Source: EB88 sp965199135 (GTDB taxonomy: Bacteria > Acidobacteriota > Terriglobia > Terriglobales > Acidobacteriaceae). From it: 64,000 nucleotides of DNA. The stretch is from positions 372,001-436,000 of the forward strand of contig OZ240685.1 in the NCBI GenBank assembly GCA_965199135.1, written 5' to 3'. A program made the translations under genes and the position numbers. Numbering within the stretch: position 1 is the stretch's first letter; each line of letters starts with the position of its first letter. Positions 59,914 through 64,000 of the stretch are shown here, one piece after another. The notes under the pieces are model-generated. The model was not told the DNA's origin. It was given only the letters and a program-made list of their open reading frames with translations, and searched no databases.

Positions 59914-61575
59914 TCAACCAAGATGCAGCACATAGGCATAGAAGAGCGTAATGCCACCCGTAACAGTCGCCAGCGCAAGGCTATGACGCAGGGTGAAGCG
60001 GAAGAGACGCACCTGGTCGCCCGCGAGCAGGCCGGTCGCCGCCGCGGCGATGGCGATCGTCTGCAGGCTGATCATCTTTCCCATCACGCCGCCCGAAGAG
60101 TTCGCCGCAGCCATCCATACCGGGCTGAAGCCGAGCCGGGTCGCTGTGACCACCTGCAGGCTGCCGAACAACGCATTGGAGGATGTATCCGAACCCGTAA
60201 GAAAAACGCCGATCCAGCCTAGCAGCGCACTGAAGAATGGAAACATGCGGCCGGTCGCCGCGAAGCCCAGGCCCAACGTCGCAGTCGCGCCGCAGTAGTT
60301 CATGAGGAATGCGATCGCCAGCACCGCCACCACGGTAAGCGTTGGCAAACGCAGCTGACAGGCAACGCCTGCAAGGATGCGCAGAAAACGCAGCGGCGAG
60401 AGGCGAAGCAGCAACACGGAAAGAAGCGTCGCCACCATGCAGGCTGTGCCGGCGGCTGCGAGCCAGTTCAGCGTGAACAGCGCACGGTACGGCGCCGGTG
60501 CAGCAACGATCGGGGGCGTGCGAAGGATAGCCCCCTCCAGCAGCGGCCATCGCAACACCACGGTCGCGCGCGCCAGCTCATGCTGCAGCGGAGCCCAGCT
60601 CCACAGGAGTACGCAGACGACCAGCAATCCATAGGGCAGCCATGCGAAAACTATCTGTTTCGACGTCGCAGAAGTCGTGGGCTGCTCTGGCTGTTTGGAC
60701 CCGCCGCGAAATCGCATCCTCACCTCGTCGCTGCCGTCGGCCGCCTGTGAAGGGCGCAGTCGCAGGAACACGACAAGGGTCAGCAGCGCTGCGAGCGAAG
60801 CGAGGATATCCGTCAGCTGCGGGCCGATCCACGTCGAAATGGCCAGCTGGGTAAAGCCGAAGACCGCGCCACAGAGAAGGGTGGGCAGCCAGATGCCCTG
60901 CATCGCGGAGACTCCGCCCACAGCAAGCACCAGGTAAAGCGGCAGAAAGATTGCGACGGGGGTGCAGATCGCACCCACGGCGGCACTCAGCCGTTCGAGC
61001 GGCAAACCCGTTGTGCCGGCAAGCGTATATACCGGGATCCCAATCGATCCAAACGCAACGGGCGCGGTGTTTGCAAGCAGGCACAACGCCGAGGCCCGAA
61101 ACGGTGAAAAGCCTAGGCCGACAAGCATTGTCGCCGCGATCGCGACCGGCGTGCCGAATCCGGCAGCGCCTTCAAGAAAGCCGCTGAACGCAAACCCAAT
61201 GAGGAGAGCCTGTAGCCGCGGGTCCGAGGTAAGCTGCCCAATGGAACTGCGAATGATCTCGAACTGCCCTGTCTCTGCCGTGACGCGAAACAAAGCAATA
61301 GCCCAGAAGACGATCCAGGTGATCGGAAAAAGTCCAAAGGCTACGCCGTAGCCCGCGGCACTTGCAGCCAGCGGGGAGGGCATATGGTACGCAATGGTCG
61401 CGAGAAAGAATGTAACCGGCAGTGTGATCAGCCCGGCCATCCATGCCGGCCGGCGAAACACCCCGAGCAGTACCAGCAGCAGCAGGATGGGCGTGGCGGC
61501 AAGCAGGAAGGACAGCCCGATGCCGTGGCCAAACAGGAGGTAGCTCTGCTTCCAGACTGCTGCGCCCTGCTGCAT
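59914..61575 (-). CDS. lctP: L-lactate permease family transporter
   Basis: 553-aa LctP-type permease with about 13 membrane helices, for uptake of lactate or glycolate with protons. ATG 61575 has GGAGG five bases before it; the earlier in-frame ATG at 61665 lacks one. Seen: GFAFSGFLEGAAGFGTPVAI, NTAPVAFGSIGIPV, and near the end SDTSSNALFGSLQ and the ANSSGGVMGKMIS box of the family. No lactate dehydrogenase gene is adjacent. Probably read together with the NagX-like gene. Confidence 0.9.
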   Translation of the reverse strand: MQQGAAVWKQSYLLFGHGIGLSFLLAATPILLLLVLLGVFRRPAWMAGLITLPVTFFLATIAYHMPSPLAASAAGYGVAFGLFPITWIVFWAIALFRVTAETGQFEIIRSSIGQLTSDPRLQALLIGFAFSGFLEGAAGFGTPVAIAATMLVGLGFSPFRASALCLLANTAPVAFGSIGIPVYTLAGTTGLPLERLSAAVGAICTPVAIFLPLYLVLAVGGVSAMQGIWLPTLLCGAVFGFTQLAISTWIGPQLTDILASLAALLTLVVFLRLRPSQAADGSDEVRMRFRGGSKQPEQPTTSATSKQIVFAWLPYGLLVVCVLLWSWAPLQHELARATVVLRWPLLEGAILRTPPIVAAPAPYRALFTLNWLAAAGTACMVATLLSVLLLRLSPLRFLRILAGVACQLRLPTLTVVAVLAIAFLMNYCGATATLGLGFAATGRMFPFFSALLGWIGVFLTGSDTSSNALFGSLQVVTATRLGFSPVWMAAANSSGGVMGKMISLQTIAIAAAATGLLAGDQVRLFRFTLRHSLALATVTGGITLFYAYVLHLG

Positions 61576-61697
61576 GGAGCCCTCCGCGCCCGGTTTCTCG
61601 CAAGCGGGCGATGAGGAGAACTGTACAACGGTCCGCCACGCTACGCTTTCACGCTCTGTTCGCACTCACGCGCATCCAAGCTCCCATTGGGGGAACC

Positions 61698-61928
61698 ATG
61701 ATCGACACAACACAGATTCAGGAGCACATGGAAGTCGTGGGCTCAGATGGCCAGCACGTTGGAACCGTTGATAACCTCGGCATCAAGCTCACCAAGAGCG
61801 ATCCCGCGGCACACGGGGAACACCACTACATCAAGCTGGAGAAGGTCGCGTCCGTGGAAGGCGGCAAGCTCGTTTTGAACATTCCATCGACGGAAGCACT
61901 GGATAGCATGAAGGCTGTCGAGAACTAA
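61698..61928 (+). CDS. DUF2171 family protein
   Basis: 76-aa PRC-barrel-like small protein: IQEHMEVVGSDGQHVGTVD, HHYIKLEKVASVEGGKLVL, IPSTEALDSMKAV. The family is frequent in soil bacteria next to stress genes; its function is not established. Ribosome site GGGGGAA directly before the ATG. A bidirectional terminator separates it from the ferritin-like gene. Confidence 0.85.
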   Translation: MIDTTQIQEHMEVVGSDGQHVGTVDNLGIKLTKSDPAAHGEHHYIKLEKVASVEGGKLVLNIPSTEALDSMKAVEN

Positions 61929-61944
61929 GTCCTTCTCTGCAAGA

Positions 61945-61974
61945 AAAGAGAGGGCGCCTTTCGGCGCCCTCTCT
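61945..61974. terminator. Bidirectional intrinsic terminator
   Basis: Perfect 13-bp stem (AAGAGAGGGCGCC / GGCGCCCTCTCTT), four-base loop. On the minus strand it is followed by TTCTTGC after TT, so it ends the ferritin-like transcript; on the plus strand it ends the DUF2171 transcript, with a shorter T-run. Confidence 0.8.
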
Positions 61975-62034
61975 TCTTGAATGGAACGTGCAAAGGGCGC
62001 ATACCTGGGCCGCCCTGTTTCCACGCATCGGCAA

Positions 62035-62745
62035 CTACTTAGCGGCCTTCTTCTTTGGCTGCGCAGTCGCCGGCTTCTTCCCATTCATTACAGGAGCAGC
62101 ATCGCGCTCATCCTGTTCGCTCTTGATGCGGGACTCTTCCTCGTCCTCGTCTTCATCGTCTTCATCGTCTTCATCGTCTTCATCGTCTTCATCATCTTCG
62201 TCCTCGTCCTCATCATCCTGGTCTTCGTCGGCGTCCTCGTCTTCGTCGTCCTCTTCCTCATCTTCCTGCGCGTCTGCTTCCTTCAGGATCGAGGTGGCAC
62301 CGGAGAGGATATTCTTCGCCGCGGCCTGCTCCTCGTGAAGGCTCTCCGTCAGCAGCTTGACGATCTCGTCTTCCTTGATCGTCTTCGCCATCGCGATCGC
62401 GGCACTGTAGCCTGCAATCTCGTAGTGCTCGGTACGCAGCGCAGCACCCACGATACCGGCGTCTTTCAGCGCACCTTCCTCATCTTCGTCCAGGGCTTCC
62501 GTGACTTCGGCAATGCAGCCTTCCATGCCACTGCAATGCTTTCCTGTGGGCTTCTTGCCCAGGTGCTCAAAGACCTGCCGCAGCCGAACGACCTGGCCCT
62601 TGGTCTGCTCCAGGTGCTCGGTGATGAGGCCCTTCATCTTTTCGTCGGAAACCTCTTTCAGAACCTTGGGTAGAGCCTTAACCTGCTGGTTTTCAGCGCT
62701 ATACAAGTCCCGCATCTCGTCGATCAGTACGTCTTTCAAACTCAT
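62035..62745 (-). CDS. DUF892 ferritin-like protein with acidic repeat tail
   Basis: 236 aa; AGGAG nine bases before ATG 62745. Residues 1-157 are a YciE/YciF-type four-helix ferritin-like domain: DEMRDLYSAENQQVKALPKV, ITEHLEQTKGQVVRLRQVFE, TEHYEIAGYSAAIAMA, SLHEEQAAAKNIL; the metal-binding Glu/His of the helices are present. Residues 161-204 are almost only Asp and Glu, then a Lys-rich end (KKPATAQPKKKAAK). The usual family lacks this tail. It may hold cations or nucleic acid. Stress-type neighbourhood. Confidence 0.88.
   Translation of the reverse strand: MSLKDVLIDEMRDLYSAENQQVKALPKVLKEVSDEKMKGLITEHLEQTKGQVVRLRQVFEHLGKKPTGKHCSGMEGCIAEVTEALDEDEEGALKDAGIVGAALRTEHYEIAGYSAAIAMAKTIKEDEIVKLLTESLHEEQAAAKNILSGATSILKEADAQEDEEEDDEDEDADEDQDDEDEDEDDEDDEDDEDDEDDEDEDEEESRIKSEQDERDAAPVMNGKKPATAQPKKKAAK
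62147..62191. repeat. Coding 9-bp tandem repeat (5 copies)
   Basis: TCGTCTTCA repeated exactly five times, encoding DED/DDE units in the acidic tail of the ferritin-like protein, flanked by degenerate versions. Exact copies at the DNA level, with few synonymous changes, suggest recent slippage. Confidence 0.85.
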
Positions 62746-63124
62746 GGATGATTGCTCCTGTGTAGGTAGATGCGGAACCAAATGTTCCCATGGCTGCGCT
62801 CCCAGAGATTCCTGCACGGAGAGTGGAAAGTCGGAGGAACTGACCACAGCCAGCGCGAACAAGGGCACCCGCGAAAGCAGCGCCCAGGCCGGGAGCGCTC
62901 GTTCGAGTCGCCCCGTGCCGTCGCGAGTCCGCTTCCCTGGCCGAATACCTGCTTTACTGGGCGCAGCCTTCGGTTCACCTCCAAGTCGATGCATCTGAAC
63001 GGAGCTGAAGTGTTCTATCCCGTGTGCGAGAGATGAAAGCCCGAGTAAGAACGCGAAGTACTTCTTTGCGGGGGGAGAAATCCCCTGCAGCAGAGTCACG
63101 AAAGCCTTGCCATGAAGAGAGCGC
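62746..63124. other. Divergent region ferritin-like / GH15
   Basis: 379 bp with no convincing large gene. It must hold promoters for both flanking genes; I found no clear -35/-10 pair. A GGGG/CCCC stem (63072-63085 region) and a 31-codon ORF that overlaps the GH15 start are noted separately. Confidence 0.4.
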
Positions 63125-63128
63125 ATGA
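63033..63128 (+). CDS. Possible 31-aa upstream ORF
   Basis: ATG at 63033, TGA at 63126-63128, overlapping the GH15 ATG as ATGA, the coupling form seen for real gene pairs in this window. The product would be basic (MKARVRTRSTSLRGEKSPAA...). The ribosome site (GCGAGAG) is weak and the composition alone does not support coding. Could be a chance ORF. Confidence 0.25.
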   Translation: MKARVRTRSTSLRGEKSPAAESRKPCHEESA

Positions 63129-64000
63129 AAAATCAGATCGGTGATTACGGCTTGATAGGGGATCTTGGCACCGCAGCCTTGATTGGGGCGAACGGGGATC
63201 TTGACTGGCTTTGCTGGCCGGACTTCGACTCCGAGGCATGTTTCGCGCGTCTCCTCGGCACCGCAGCAAACGGGCAGTGGAGCCTGGGCGCCGCTTCCGG
63301 TGAAAAAGGGAGCTGCCGATACGTTCCGGGTACGCTGGTGCTCGAAACGACGCACCGCCGGGCGTTCGGCGCTGCGGCAATCGTGATCGACTTCATGCCG
63401 GTGCGCGATGATCACTCCACCGTGGTCCGGATTGTGCGAGGCGTCAAGGGCAACGTGCCGTTCACAACTCGCTTCGCGCCACGCTTTGACTATGGGAGCG
63501 CCCGCGCTCGTATCGAGTGCCAGCAGGATGGCGCGTGGTGCGCCGTGACGGGGCCGCATCGCCTCACGCTTCGCAGCACCGTTGCGCTGTCCTGCGTGGA
63601 GGGGGATCTCGCGGCCTCGTGGGTCGCGCGTGAGGGCGAGACCTACTCGTTTGTTCTGCAGCACAGCACCTCCTACAGCGAGTCCGCACCGCCGCCGCTT
63701 GATGTGGAGCAATCCCTTGCCGCGACGCTGCAGCACTGGCGCGACTGGACAGCGCGTAGCACCTACAACGGCGCCTACAAGGCTGCCGTGGATCGTTCGC
63801 TGCTGACGCTGAAGGCTCTTACCTACGCTGCGTCCGGTGGCTACGTGGCGGCGCCGACAACATCGCTTCCTGAAAAGGTTGGCGGTATCCGCAACTGGGA
63901 CTATCGCTTCTCCTGGCTGCGCGACACGACCTTCAGCCTGCTCGGCCTGCTCCACTGTGGCTACTCGGATGACGCCAGGGTGTGGCTGCAGTGGCTGAGC
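63125..64000 (+). CDS. GH15 glucoamylase/trehalase-like enzyme, 5' part
   Basis: First 292 residues of a cytoplasmic GH15 hydrolase (no signal peptide), open at the window end. Seen: IGDYGLIGDLGTAALIGANG, DLDWLCWPDFDSEACFARLLG in part, and the start of the (alpha/alpha)6 barrel with GGIRNWDYRFSWLRDTTFSL. This GH15 branch includes trehalases and oligosaccharide glucosidases. AAGAGAG stands before the ATG. The catalytic glutamates lie beyond the window. Confidence 0.9.
   Translation, partial: MKNQIGDYGLIGDLGTAALIGANGDLDWLCWPDFDSEACFARLLGTAANGQWSLGAASGEKGSCRYVPGTLVLETTHRRAFGAAAIVIDFMPVRDDHSTVVRIVRGVKGNVPFTTRFAPRFDYGSARARIECQQDGAWCAVTGPHRLTLRSTVALSCVEGDLAASWVAREGETYSFVLQHSTSYSESAPPPLDVEQSLAATLQHWRDWTARSTYNGAYKAAVDRSLLTLKALTYAASGGYVAAPTTSLPEKVGGIRNWDYRFSWLRDTTFSLLGLLHCGYSDDARVWLQWLS

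Noticed and set aside
62101..62260. Plus-strand Ser-rich or hydrophobic frames over the 9-bp repeat
   Set aside because: Low-complexity shadows of the Asp/Glu-coding minus-strand gene.

Overview
The window is a gene-dense, high-GC chromosomal stretch with no phage, insertion sequence, CRISPR array or rRNA/tRNA gene that I could see. The gene content points to an acidobacterium of the Terriglobia/Acidobacteriaceae type: a very long TonB-dependent receptor with an N-terminal carboxypeptidase-regulatory domain, many exported glycoside hydrolases, several exported TPR proteins and frequent GTG/TTG starts. This placement is inference from protein style, not from a marker gene.

Layout. 1-7.1 kb: the end of egtD (ergothioneine), then minus-strand groups moeA-moaC-mscS (molybdenum cofactor plus a mechanosensitive channel), an exported carboxypeptidase-regulatory/TPR protein, and a tightly coupled GNAT acetyltransferase-trmFO-queC operon. 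7.2-10.8 kb: der GTPase, an ArsR regulator and two tandem paralogous short-chain dehydrogenases with a perfect dyad in front of the first. 10.9-14.0 kb (plus): a DinG-type helicase, queD and queE, which with queC give the front half of queuosine synthesis. 14.1-20.9 kb: GH63-like glucosidase, basic amino acid decarboxylase and GH51 arabinofuranosidase, with a structured intergenic block at 18.7-18.8 kb. 21-26.7 kb: exported unknown protein, an ECF sigma factor overlapping an anti-sigma protein that ends in a TonB-like domain, an FKBP isomerase, an exported TPR protein and RNase III. 26.7-33.7 kb: two tandem signal peptidases I, an AsmA-like protein, and convergently rlmB followed by an M1-like protein that has lost its catalytic glutamate. 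33.8-37.5 kb: ECF sigma factor, two-helix membrane protein, membrane zinc-ribbon protein and LytTR response regulator in series, then a divergent VKOR/DsbA disulfide pair. 37.7-44.6 kb: a frameshifted DUF885 gene, a GT39-type glycosyltransferase with TPR tail, and aceE. 45-49.8 kb: small basic protein, DUF167, luciferase-like oxidoreductase, an orphan amino-acid binding protein and a secreted phosphoesterase. 50.1-61.6 kb: a carbohydrate locus with a LacI regulator, two operator-like dyads flanking a strong promoter, an Oar-like TonB receptor, a secreted GH38 alpha-mannosidase, and convergently a NagX/DUF5009-like membrane protein and an LctP permease. 61.7-64 kb: DUF2171, a DUF892 ferritin-like protein with an acidic repeat tail, and the start of a GH15 enzyme.

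How the genes work together: the clearest functional unit is the LacI-operator-TonB receptor-mannosidase locus for glycan uptake and breakdown. Two sigma-factor modules with unusual partner proteins are the best candidates for undescribed regulation. Much of the rest is housekeeping: tRNA modification, ribosome maturation, protein export and pyruvate oxidation.
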